64,000 nucleotides of DNA from an uncultured SAR86 cluster bacterium (GTDB taxonomy: Bacteria > Pseudomonadota > Gammaproteobacteria > Magnimaribacterales > AG-339-G14). Below the pieces are notes generated by a model. It did no database searches, was not told where the DNA came from, and saw only the letters and a list, made by a program, of their open reading frames with translations. The position numbers and the translations under genes were made by a program. Positions 1 through 8,615 of the stretch are shown here, in pieces (the first letter of the stretch is position 1; each line of letters opens with the position of its first letter). The stretch is taken from contig CACHCY010000001.1 in assembly GCA_902578495.1 (NCBI GenBank), forward strand, positions 1 through 64,000, in the 5' to 3' direction.

Positions 1-705
1 GCTCTCAGTGCAAGACTCAAGGAGATCTTAGATCAGGCATGTGCGGATGATTCTATTAAAGTAATCGTTCTTACCGGAGAAGGGAGAGGATTTACTGCAG
101 GTGCTGACATGGACGGTCTTGCTAGTACCTCTGAAGGAAAATCAGACTCCTCTGAACAATCTAAAGATGATGAGCCTTGGAAAGGATTCAGTTATGTGCG
201 TAATTTAGATAAACCGGTTATAGCAGCTATTAATGGTCCTGCTGCCGGGGTTGGTTTTATTCTATCTCTTTACTGTGATATCAGATTTGCATCCGAGACT
301 GCTGTTTTTTCAACAGCTTTCTCTAAAAGAGGTTTGATTGCTGAGTGGGGCGTTGGCTGGATGCTTAGTAGGATAATTGGTTTATCTCATGCTAATGATC
401 TTCTTTTTTCTGCAAGAAAATTTGACGGAAAAGAAGCTGAAAGAATTGGTCTCGTAAATAAAGCTATTCCGGCTGATTCATTTATGGATGAAGTCATTGC
501 TTACGCAGAAGATCTAGCAAAGAATGTTTCGCCAAGATCTGTGAAAATTATGAAAGAGCAAATGTATGCGTCTCTGGAAGAGTCATTTGATGATCATATT
601 CAAAAAGCATTTAAAAAGATGGTTGAAAGCTTCGGGTCTGATGATTTCAAAGAAGGAGTCAAACATTTCATAGAAAAAAGACCAGCGAATTTCACAGGTA
701 AGTAA
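1..705 (+). CDS. Enoyl-CoA hydratase/isomerase family protein (5' partial)
   Basis: The reading frame is open from base 1, so the gene begins upstream and only its last 234 codons are here. The crotonase fold is clear: a GADM stretch just before residue 40 of the visible part, then KPVIAAINGPAAGVGF, the oxyanion-hole segment, followed by CDIRFAS. The usual second-site glutamate seems kept in LIAEWG; the first acidic position is not obvious. Such enzymes hydrate trans-2-enoyl-CoA in beta-oxidation or act on related acyl-CoAs in the cytoplasm. It lies 3 nt before an acyl-CoA synthetase and a short-chain dehydrogenase, which suggests one catabolic operon. The exact substrate cannot be read from sequence. 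Confidence 0.9.
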   Translation, partial: ALSARLKEILDQACADDSIKVIVLTGEGRGFTAGADMDGLASTSEGKSDSSEQSKDDEPWKGFSYVRNLDKPVIAAINGPAAGVGFILSLYCDIRFASETAVFSTAFSKRGLIAEWGVGWMLSRIIGLSHANDLLFSARKFDGKEAERIGLVNKAIPADSFMDEVIAYAEDLAKNVSPRSVKIMKEQMYASLEESFDDHIQKAFKKMVESFGSDDFKEGVKHFIEKRPANFTGK

Positions 706-708
706 ATT

Positions 709-2424
709 ATGGCTGGCCAGTTGGATCTGATTGATCCTCAAAAAAGATTAGAGACCTTTGAAAAGATTTCTTCTGAAGGACTTCTTGGAGTTAGTAAAGA
801 GACAATTAGAGGGAACGAATATTACGTTTTTTCTGAATCTCCAGACAATCTCTTAGGATATTATCAGCTGGGTTTAACTCATGGGGAGTGGACTCATGTC
901 GTTTTTGAAGATCAACAAATTACTTATAGTGAAACTCTTTCAAGATCCTATCAGCTGGCAAACTCTCTTCAGAACATTTATGGCATTAAGAAAGGAGATA
1001 AAGTTGCTTTTTCGATGCGAAATTATCCTGAGTGGATGTTCGCATACATGGCGGTGACATCGATAGGTGCAGTTGCTGTTCCCTTAAATTCCTGGTGGCA
1101 AGGAGATGAACTTGAATACGGATTAAATAATAGTGAATCAAAATTATTTATTGCTGACCAAGAACGTTTAGAACGACTTGGAGATAAGTGTCCTGAAATT
1201 GAAAGAATTTCGGTAAGATCTGAAAATCCAGATCATTCAGACATAGACTTTTATAAAGTTATCGAAAATCAGAATAAAACTCTTGATAATGAAGTTGCCG
1301 TCAGTCCTGATGATGATGCATCAATAATGTATACATCTGGAAGCACAGGGCATCCTAAAGGAGTTGTTTCATCGCATAGATCGGTAATGTTTGCGCCTTT
1401 TTACTGGATTGCTCTTCAAACCTTATTGAAAGAGTCTTCAGATGAAGAAAATCTAGGAATTATGGGCGAAGGAGATCAAGCTGCTGTTCTTGTAAGCGTT
1501 CCTTTATTTCATGTGACAGGTTCTCATGCCATATTTTTGTTATCGATTCCTGTTGGCAGAAAAACAGTGCTCATGCATAAATGGGATCCAGAAGTTGCCT
1601 TGGACTTAATCGAAAGAGAGAAAATTTCTGATTTTACTGGCGTGCCAACAATGTCATATGAGCTTGTTGAAGCACAAAAAAAGAACCCGAGAGATATATC
1701 TTCTCTAAGAGGATTAAACGGTGGTGGCGCTGCTCGACCTCCTGAGCAAGTAAAAGAAATGAGAGAAAATTTTAAAGATACATCTCCCGGAATTGGTTAC
1801 GGTCTCACGGAAACGAACGCCTTAGCAGCGAATAATGCCGGCGACTTATATTCAGAAAAACCCTCAAGCACAGGGTTTCCTTTACCAAAATTAATAGACC
1901 TAAAAATAGTTGATGACGATGGTAATGACCTCGGAACAGACGAAATTGGAGAAGTCTGTATCAGAGGTGCTTGTAACTTTAAAAATTATTGGAAAAATCA
2001 GGATGCCACTGATGAAGTTTTAGATGCTGAAGGTTGGTTTAGATCAGGAGATTTAGGCTTATTAGACAGCGATGGCTTTTTATATATAAAAGATAGAAAG
2101 AAAGATATTGTTATCAGGGGTGGTGAAAATATTGCTTGTCTCGAGGTTGAAGCCGCTATAACTGAACACCCTTCTGTTTTAGAAGCATCTGTCTTTGGAA
2201 TTTCTGATGAAAGACTTGGTGAGAAACTAGCAACTGTTGTATCGTGTAGAGAAGATCAAATGATTGATGAAGTCGAATTATCAGGCTTTTTAGCATCCAA
2301 ACTAGCTAAATTTAAAATTCCAGAATTTATGAAATTTCAAACAGAAAAACTTCCAAGAATTGCTTCTGGAAAAATTGCAAAAAAACAACTGAGGGAAGAA
2401 GCAGTTACTACCATAGGAAAATAA
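709..2424 (+). CDS. AMP-dependent acyl-CoA synthetase/ligase
   Basis: A 571-residue adenylate-forming enzyme that activates a carboxylic acid with ATP and CoA. The family motifs come in order: the phosphate-binding loop YTSGSTGHPKG near residue 207, GYGLTE in the middle, SGDLG, then RKKDIVIRGGENI, and a C-terminal lysine in RIASGKI. These cover both the large N-terminal domain and the mobile C-terminal domain. The ATG follows the preceding hydratase stop by 3 nt and the next gene starts 2 nt after its stop, so it should be co-transcribed with beta-oxidation-like genes. A medium or long-chain fatty acid or an aromatic/cyclic acid are possible substrates. Confidence 0.92.
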   Translation: MAGQLDLIDPQKRLETFEKISSEGLLGVSKETIRGNEYYVFSESPDNLLGYYQLGLTHGEWTHVVFEDQQITYSETLSRSYQLANSLQNIYGIKKGDKVAFSMRNYPEWMFAYMAVTSIGAVAVPLNSWWQGDELEYGLNNSESKLFIADQERLERLGDKCPEIERISVRSENPDHSDIDFYKVIENQNKTLDNEVAVSPDDDASIMYTSGSTGHPKGVVSSHRSVMFAPFYWIALQTLLKESSDEENLGIMGEGDQAAVLVSVPLFHVTGSHAIFLLSIPVGRKTVLMHKWDPEVALDLIEREKISDFTGVPTMSYELVEAQKKNPRDISSLRGLNGGGAARPPEQVKEMRENFKDTSPGIGYGLTETNALAANNAGDLYSEKPSSTGFPLPKLIDLKIVDDDGNDLGTDEIGEVCIRGACNFKNYWKNQDATDEVLDAEGWFRSGDLGLLDSDGFLYIKDRKKDIVIRGGENIACLEVEAAITEHPSVLEASVFGISDERLGEKLATVVSCREDQMIDEVELSGFLASKLAKFKIPEFMKFQTEKLPRIASGKIAKKQLREEAVTTIGK

Positions 2425-2425
2425 T

Positions 2426-3223
2426 ATGAATATTGAAAATAAAGTTGTAGTTGTTACAGGAGCTGCTAGCGGAATTGGAAGAGCTCTTGCTCAGGCTTTT
2501 AAAAACGCTCGAGCGGATAAAGTTTACATAGCAGATCTTAATGAAGAAGGATTAGCAGAAACGGCTGATTTAATGGATGGTATTGCAATAAAAACTGATG
2601 TCTCAAAAGAATCAGAAATTAGGAGTCTCATTGAAGAAGTTAATAAAGAAAACGACATAGATATATTTTGTTCAAATGCTGGGATTGGAGGAGAATTTGG
2701 CCTCCTCGATACCACTGCGCAAGGTTGGCAAAGTATATGGGATATCAATGTCATGTCTCATATCCACGCAGCTAAATATTGTTTGCCTAACATGCTAAAA
2801 CGCGAATCCGGTTACTTTATGAATACCGCATCAGCAGCTGGGCTTTTGACTCAAATCGGAGCCGCACCTTACTCAGTTACTAAAGCAGCCGCTGTTTCTT
2901 TTGCTGAATGGCTGAAGATTACATACGGGTCGAATGGGATTGGCGTTACCTGCTTGTGCCCTCAGGCAGTAAGAACAGCGATGACTGCTAATGGACCTGG
3001 TGTTGCAGGAGTTGACGGAATGATTGAACCTGAAGAATGTGCCGCTGAAGTTTTGGATGCCATAGTCAATGAAAGATTTTTAGCAGCTCCGCATAAAGAA
3101 GTCCTTGAGTATGTATCCAGAAAAGGGAATGATCGAGACAGATGGATTTCAGGCATGCAACGATTACAAACACAGTTTACTGATTTCATAGAATCGGCTG
3201 ATCCTAATAAAGACAGTCATTGA
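2426..3223 (+). CDS. Short-chain dehydrogenase/reductase (SDR)
   Basis: A 265-residue Rossmann-fold oxidoreductase. The N-terminal cofactor motif TGAASGIG (about residues 11-18), the NAGIGG motif near residue 85 and the catalytic YSVTK (Y and K four apart) near residue 150 are all present, with an upstream serine in NTASAAG. It would reduce or oxidise a hydroxyl/keto group with NAD(P). It is the third gene of a tight run with an enoyl-CoA hydratase and an acyl-CoA synthetase, so a hydroxyacyl substrate is plausible. Its last 20 nt overlap the convergent lipoprotein gene. Substrate is not determinable. Confidence 0.9.
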   Translation: MNIENKVVVVTGAASGIGRALAQAFKNARADKVYIADLNEEGLAETADLMDGIAIKTDVSKESEIRSLIEEVNKENDIDIFCSNAGIGGEFGLLDTTAQGWQSIWDINVMSHIHAAKYCLPNMLKRESGYFMNTASAAGLLTQIGAAPYSVTKAAAVSFAEWLKITYGSNGIGVTCLCPQAVRTAMTANGPGVAGVDGMIEPEECAAEVLDAIVNERFLAAPHKEVLEYVSRKGNDRDRWISGMQRLQTQFTDFIESADPNKDSH

Positions 3224-3563
3224 CGACCACATAGTTCATAGATACATACATCTCAGAATTTCCCCAGATTCTGCAAAATTTGACTCCGTCTACTCTCATT
3301 TCTTTTTCTATTAATTCGACAGAAAAATTATCGATAATTTCTCCTTCAGGAAAGGAAAATATATTTATTCGCGTGCCAATTTCCATAGAAGTTACATCCA
3401 AAGTGACGGAATAATCAATTTTATATTCATCATTCTCTCTGTTAACGTAAAAAGAATCACCTTCCCAACTGATTTTATTTGATATCTGATTTTCAGAGCA
3501 CGAAATTAAAAAAGCTAAAAAGATATAGAATAAATATGTGCCTTTGACATAAGATTTAAACAT
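3204..3563 (-). CDS. Small hypothetical lipoprotein
   Basis: About 119 residues starting MFKSYVKG. I chose this ATG at 3563 rather than the frame's first codon 7 residues earlier because it gives a compact signal: basic start, hydrophobic stretch YLFYIFLAF, and lipobox LISC, which suggests lipid attachment at the cysteine followed by SENQ. The mature part is polar and beta-rich looking, with no family I recognise. Its start codon is palindromically interlocked with the opposite gene (CATG at 3561-3564), and its tail overlaps the SDR gene by 20 nt, so it is boxed in on both sides. Function unknown; envelope location inferred. Confidence 0.6.
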   Translation of the reverse strand: MFKSYVKGTYLFYIFLAFLISCSENQISNKISWEGDSFYVNRENDEYKIDYSVTLDVTSMEIGTRINIFSFPEGEIIDNFSVELIEKEMRVDGVKFCRIWGNSEMYVSMNYVVVNDCLY

Positions 3564-4284
3564 GTTTACTGAAGAGCCTTTCATAATATTTGGATCCGAT
3601 CACTTGATAGCTCTGGGTTTGATTTTTATTTCAATAATCATTATTCCCTATTTAGTCCTAACCTTGAAAGAAAAAACTCAAAATGTAATTTCCACCTCGT
3701 TGGCATTGTTGATTCTACTTAATGAATTTTCTAAACCAATATACTACCCTGCCCTTTATCCTGATTATTTTTCCATATTAAAGATATTGCCTCTTCATTT
3801 TTGTCACTTATCAGCAATCTGTGCAGCCATTTTTTTACTCTCTAGAAAAAAGATTTTTTTTGAAATATCTTTTTTTTGGGGAATTGCGGGAGGATTGATT
3901 GCTAATACACAGCCAGATATCAGATTTGCCTTTCCTGATCCAAATTTCATTCTCTTTTTCTTTGGTCATGGATTAATGTGGTTAGGAATATTCTTTTCCT
4001 TAATTGTCTACAAGGTAAGACCCTATTTTAAAACTTTCATAAAGATTTTCTTCATTACTGTCTTTTTATCTCCAGTTGTCTTCTCTATTAATAGTTTTAT
4101 AAATTATTTTGCTGAGGGTAACCCTGCAAATTATTGGTACCTAATGGCAAGACCTGATGGTGCATCAATTGCTGATTTTCTGCCTGATCCACCAGCTCAA
4201 ATTCCAATTTTTGTTCTTCTTGCATTCATAATTTTTGCATTGATATATACTCCTTTTGCAGTCTGGGATAAATTAAAGAAATGA
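3562..4284 (+). CDS. TIGR02206/YwaF-like integral membrane protein
   Basis: 240 residues with about six or seven hydrophobic segments. It resembles the YwaF/TIGR02206 family of multi-pass proteins: an early FGSDHLIALG, a central LPLHFCHLSAICAA segment and a late GHGLMWLGI segment carry the characteristic histidines. The biochemical role of the family is not known to me. Its ATG shares the CATG tetramer with the divergent lipoprotein gene, leaving no intergenic space. The downstream gene begins inside its stop codon (ATGA), so the two are probably translated together. Confidence 0.75.
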   Translation: MFTEEPFIIFGSDHLIALGLIFISIIIIPYLVLTLKEKTQNVISTSLALLILLNEFSKPIYYPALYPDYFSILKILPLHFCHLSAICAAIFLLSRKKIFFEISFFWGIAGGLIANTQPDIRFAFPDPNFILFFFGHGLMWLGIFFSLIVYKVRPYFKTFIKIFFITVFLSPVVFSINSFINYFAEGNPANYWYLMARPDGASIADFLPDPPAQIPIFVLLAFIIFALIYTPFAVWDKLKK

Positions 4285-4736
4285 ACTTAGAGAAAAATGC
4301 TCCTTATTTAGCGATGGCTCTTATCGCCATTATTTTAATTTTTAGTCAAATAGGAATATTCGATGAAAAATATAATTTGGACCTTAATTTATTGATTCAA
4401 GAGTCAGAAAATGATGCCTTTATAGAGTTAAATGAATATTCGCTATCCAAGATCCCACGACTACAGTTATCTGTCAGAAATTCATCAGAGAGCAATCAAT
4501 CAGAGGATTTAACGATTTTTGTGGATATTTATCGAGCAAAGAGCGGTCAAAGTGATGCAGAAAAATGGAAAACTTTTGATTGCCCACCTAATCCCGATGG
4601 GTGTTTAGTATATTTTTCGGATACGTCTTTTCCTTCGGGAAATGATCACATGACTTATTTCGCAAAAGCATCATTGAGCAATTCCGGTGAAAAAAAGTTT
4701 ATATCCAATAAGATTAAAGCGATATTTAAAAAATAA
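4281..4736 (+). CDS. Hypothetical single-pass/secreted protein
   Basis: 151 residues with an N-terminal hydrophobic segment (about residues 9-26, YLAMALIAIILIFSQIGIF) that could be an anchor or an uncleaved signal, then a polar domain with FDCPPNPDGC (two cysteines that could pair outside the cytoplasm). It overlaps the stop of the upstream membrane protein by 4 nt and is followed 5 nt later by an M3 peptidase lipoprotein, so it likely belongs to the same transcript. No family recognised. The exported orientation of the C-terminal part is inferred from the cysteine pair and the neighbours. Confidence 0.65.
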   Translation: MNLEKNAPYLAMALIAIILIFSQIGIFDEKYNLDLNLLIQESENDAFIELNEYSLSKIPRLQLSVRNSSESNQSEDLTIFVDIYRAKSGQSDAEKWKTFDCPPNPDGCLVYFSDTSFPSGNDHMTYFAKASLSNSGEKKFISNKIKAIFKK

Positions 4737-4741
4737 ACATT

Positions 4742-6832
4742 GTGTTTAAAATAAGTTACATTTTTCTTATTTCATTTCTAATTTTAAGTTGTTCGGAGGA
4801 AAGTGAGATGTCAAATCCATTCTATGAAGATTATAAAAACGAGTTTCTAGTACCTAATTTCAAATCAATAAAAATAGATCATTACCTACCTGCATTTGAG
4901 GAAGGCATTAAGGCGCATGAAAAAGAGATAATTAATATTTCAAAGAACAATGAAAATCCATCGTTCAAAAACACGATCGCTGAACTTGAGAGATCTGGAG
5001 AGTTATTAACCAAAGTTACAGCTGTTTTCTATAATTTATTATCTGCAGATACTAACGATGACTTAGATAAACTATCTGAGAAGATTGGTCCTAAACTTTC
5101 TGCCCACAGAGATTCGTTATTCCTGAATGAGAAAATATTCAAAAGACTTAAAGCTATTAAAACTAATGAGTACTCTTCTTTAAGTTTGGAACAACAAAGA
5201 TTAACCGATGAGATGATAAGAAACTTTGAGATGAATGGTGCAAACCTTTCTGAACAAAGCAAAGAAAGATTTATTCAAATCAATAAAAAACTCACTGAGC
5301 TCTCTATAAAATTTGATCAAAATGTTTTAAAAGATACCAACAATTCTGAATTGTACATAAGCGATGAAAAAGAATTAGGCGGCCTTTCAGAGAAAATTAA
5401 AGACCAAGCTAAACGTTTAGCAAAAAATAAAGGTTATTCATCCGGTTGGGTCTTCAATCCCACAAGAATTAGTATGTATCCGTTCTTAACAAGTTCTACA
5501 AATAGGGACTTACGTGAGCAACTTTATAAAATGTATATAAACAGAGGAAAAAATCCTAATGAATTCAATAACGAGGAAATCGTCAGGGAAATGGCTAATT
5601 TGAGGTTAGAAAAAGCTCAACTGATGGGTTTTACAAACCACGCCGAACTCTCTTTACAGAAAACCATGGCGAAATCTTCGAATGGAGTTAACGCTCTTCT
5701 CAATCAAGTATGGGAGCCTGCAAAAGCAATGGCCCAAGAAGAGATAAAAGATATGCAAGACCTTATTCAAGAGGAAGGTAATAATTTTGCTCTTCAAGCT
5801 TGGGATTGGATGCATTATTCTGAAAAAGTTAGAAAAAGAAAATACGACTTTGATTCAGCGGAGGTTCAACCGTATCTTGAAATGGATGCAATCAGGGATT
5901 CTGCCTTTGAGCTTGCTAACAGACTATTTGGAATAAAGTTTATTCAAAAAAATGATATTCCTAAATATCATCCAGACGTAGATACCTTTGAGGTACTAGA
6001 TAAAAATGGAGATCATTTAGGAGTTTTTCTAACCGATTATTTTGCCAGACCTTCTAAGCAAGGTGGTGCTTGGATGAACACTTTTAGAGATCAAAGCAAT
6101 TTCGATGGAAGAGTTAGACCTATTGTGTTGAATGTTTGTAATTTTGCAAAACCCAATGATGGTGAAAAAGCATTTCTAACGTTTGAGCATGCCGAGACTC
6201 TGTTTCATGAATTCGGTCATGCCTTGCATGGATTACTTTCGGATGTGGATTACCCTTATCTATCAGGAACAAGCGTCACAAGAGATTATGTCGAGTTTCC
6301 CTCTCAATTAATGGAAAATTGGATAAGACATTCTGATTTTTTAGCCGAATTTGCAAAGCATTTTGAAACCGGCAAACCTATTCCAAAAAGATTGTTAGAA
6401 AAAATGTCATCTGCTGGTACTTTTAATCAAGGATTTGCTACCACTGAATACATGATAGCTTCAATGTTGGATCTTGCTTGGCACACAATTGAATCGCCAG
6501 TAAAGAACACAGAAGAATTTGAGCAAACTCTTTTCAAAGAAATTGGAAAGCCAGTCGAAATAGATAGTAGGTATGGAAGCACCTATTTTGGTCATATTTT
6601 TGCTGGAGGTTATGCTGCGGGTTATTACAGTTATATGTGGTCTGAAGTTCTTGATTCTCATGCTTTTGAGATATTTGATAAAGAAGGATTATATGACAGT
6701 GAATATGCTGAAAAACTAGAAGATTTTGTTTATAGTTCAGGTAACTCAGTTGATTTGATGAATCAATATAAAAAATTTAGAGGTGAGGAGCCAAACGTGA
6801 TTTCTTTGCTGAGAAAACGCGGTTTAAATTAA
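4742..6832 (+). CDS. M3 family zinc oligopeptidase, predicted lipoprotein (Dcp/PrlC-like)
   Basis: 696 residues beginning with GTG. The zinc site HEFGH (H489, E490, H493) sits in the typical FHEFGHALHG context and is followed about 25 residues later by VEFPSQLMENW, which supplies the third ligand glutamate of the M3 family. These are oligopeptidases or peptidyl-dipeptidases that trim short peptides. Unlike cytoplasmic OpdA, this one starts with a signal ending in LILSC, a lipobox, so it is probably anchored in the envelope, like other predicted lipoprotein Dcp homologues of marine bacteria. It would help use peptides taken into the periplasm. Substrate length preference cannot be stated. Confidence 0.92.
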   Translation: MFKISYIFLISFLILSCSEESEMSNPFYEDYKNEFLVPNFKSIKIDHYLPAFEEGIKAHEKEIINISKNNENPSFKNTIAELERSGELLTKVTAVFYNLLSADTNDDLDKLSEKIGPKLSAHRDSLFLNEKIFKRLKAIKTNEYSSLSLEQQRLTDEMIRNFEMNGANLSEQSKERFIQINKKLTELSIKFDQNVLKDTNNSELYISDEKELGGLSEKIKDQAKRLAKNKGYSSGWVFNPTRISMYPFLTSSTNRDLREQLYKMYINRGKNPNEFNNEEIVREMANLRLEKAQLMGFTNHAELSLQKTMAKSSNGVNALLNQVWEPAKAMAQEEIKDMQDLIQEEGNNFALQAWDWMHYSEKVRKRKYDFDSAEVQPYLEMDAIRDSAFELANRLFGIKFIQKNDIPKYHPDVDTFEVLDKNGDHLGVFLTDYFARPSKQGGAWMNTFRDQSNFDGRVRPIVLNVCNFAKPNDGEKAFLTFEHAETLFHEFGHALHGLLSDVDYPYLSGTSVTRDYVEFPSQLMENWIRHSDFLAEFAKHFETGKPIPKRLLEKMSSAGTFNQGFATTEYMIASMLDLAWHTIESPVKNTEEFEQTLFKEIGKPVEIDSRYGSTYFGHIFAGGYAAGYYSYMWSEVLDSHAFEIFDKEGLYDSEYAEKLEDFVYSSGNSVDLMNQYKKFRGEEPNVISLLRKRGLN

Positions 6833-6848
6833 AAATTAGGGGATAAAA

Positions 6849-8615
6849 ATGGAGAACTTATATTGGAAATTTCATGGAATATTTGAGGATATTTATTACT
6901 ACGTAACTGCCCTACCTCGCTTTATTCTTTATTGGGGTGAAAAATCTCCACTTAACCTTTACACGTTTGTTAAATGGAACATTAAAAAGTATCCAAACGA
7001 GAACGCATTTCTATTCAAAGAAGAAGTTCTTACTTGGAAACAAGCTTCAGACAAAATCGATAGTTACTCTGGAGTGATTAGATCTCTAGGCTTAAACAAA
7101 GGAGATTCTTTTGCTCTATTAATGGATAACCGAATCGAGTATCTTTTGTTGATTTTGGCTGCTGTTAAGTCAGGAACTATAGCTGCATTAATAAATACGA
7201 CTGTCAGAGGTGAAGGTTTAAGACACGTTTTGAACGTGGCAAATGCCAAGGCTGTATTCATCGGTGCTTCGCACCTTGATAAATTTAATTCTTCTCTTAC
7301 AGATGAAGAAAGGGGAAATTTAATTATTGTAGGAATAGACGATCAAGAGCAAGTTCCATCAGATATCCAAGATTTAGAAAGCTTAGAAAAAAATTCGACT
7401 CCTTGCGATGAAGTAACTACGACATTCAAAGAAGCATGTATGTATATGTATACATCTGGAACAACAGGTTTACCAAAAGCAGCCCTAATTACAAACGAGA
7501 GAGCTGTTCGTATGACTTATTTTGGTCAATTTTTAGGTTTTAATTTTAAACAGAGCGATGTTCTCTACAATACCCTGCCGCTCTATCATGCAACCGGTCT
7601 TCTCTATTGTTGGGCAGCTTCTTTAAGGGCTGGTAATGCTATTGTGATTAAAGAAAAATTTTCAGCCTCTGATTTTTGGTCAGACATACAGAAATACGAA
7701 GCTACAATTTTTCCATATGTGGGGGAACTTTGTAGATATCTTTTGAACTCTAAAGAAGTTCCTGAGGAGAAAGGTCATAAAATAAGAAGAATTTCTGGAA
7801 ACGGTCTGAGACCGGATATTTGGGAAAAATTCCAAGAAAGATTTCAGATTCCTGAAATAAGGGAAATTTATGGTGCTACGGAAGGCGTGACTGGCTTTAT
7901 AAACAGAGCTGGCAGACCTGGCATGATAGGCAGACATAGATCAGCTGATAGGATCGTTAAATGTGATTTAGAAAGCGGTGAATTAATAAGAAATGAAGAA
8001 GGTCGTTGTGAAAAGGTTAACGTTGGTGAAACTGGTCTTTATATCAGTGAAATTTCAAAATTAGCTTCTTTTGACGGTTACCTAGATTCGCAAGCTTCTC
8101 AAAAGAAAATTCTGACAGATTGCTTTAAGGATGGAGACAGATACTTTAACAGTGGAGATCTGTTAACCCTTCATGAAAATAATTGGTTGTCTTTTGCCGA
8201 TAGAGTTGGCGATACTTTTAGATGGAAAGGAGAAAATGTTTCAACCATGGAAGTAGCAGCAATAGTTAATAAAGCTGAAGGTGTTCTTGATGCTAATGTT
8301 TACGGAGTTCAAGTTGAGAATACCGAAGGACGAGCTGGCATGGCGCAGATGAATGTAAGCGAAAGCTTTAATTTAAGTTCGTTTGCTGACCACGTAGAAA
8401 AAAATCTTAATGGTTTTCAAAAACCCTACTTTTTACGTCTAACAAAAGAAATGCAGACGACTGGTACCTTTAAGCATCAAAAAGAAGACTTAAAAAAATT
8501 AGGTTTTGATCCATCTAAATCTCAAGATCCAGTGTATTTTTTAAATGGCAATAAATACGAAGAAATTAACGAAGAGTTATACAGAAGCATCCAATCGGGC
8601 AATGTAAGATTTTAA
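6849..8615 (+). CDS. Long-chain acyl-CoA synthetase, FATP/FadD6-like
   Basis: 588 residues. The AMP-binding loop YTSGTTGLPKAAL lies near residue 201, followed by YGATEG and NSGDLL. The late region DRVGDTFRWKGENVST is the FATP/very-long-chain acyl-CoA synthetase version of the ADP-binding motif, which differs from the gene at 709. The N-terminus has a hydrophobic, aromatic stretch, suiting membrane association. Family members couple uptake and activation of long-chain fatty acids. It begins 16 nt after the M3 peptidase with an AGGGG ribosome site, and its stop overlaps the next start (TAATG). Confidence 0.9.
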   Translation: MENLYWKFHGIFEDIYYYVTALPRFILYWGEKSPLNLYTFVKWNIKKYPNENAFLFKEEVLTWKQASDKIDSYSGVIRSLGLNKGDSFALLMDNRIEYLLLILAAVKSGTIAALINTTVRGEGLRHVLNVANAKAVFIGASHLDKFNSSLTDEERGNLIIVGIDDQEQVPSDIQDLESLEKNSTPCDEVTTTFKEACMYMYTSGTTGLPKAALITNERAVRMTYFGQFLGFNFKQSDVLYNTLPLYHATGLLYCWAASLRAGNAIVIKEKFSASDFWSDIQKYEATIFPYVGELCRYLLNSKEVPEEKGHKIRRISGNGLRPDIWEKFQERFQIPEIREIYGATEGVTGFINRAGRPGMIGRHRSADRIVKCDLESGELIRNEEGRCEKVNVGETGLYISEISKLASFDGYLDSQASQKKILTDCFKDGDRYFNSGDLLTLHENNWLSFADRVGDTFRWKGENVSTMEVAAIVNKAEGVLDANVYGVQVENTEGRAGMAQMNVSESFNLSSFADHVEKNLNGFQKPYFLRLTKEMQTTGTFKHQKEDLKKLGFDPSKSQDPVYFLNGNKYEEINEELYRSIQSGNVRF

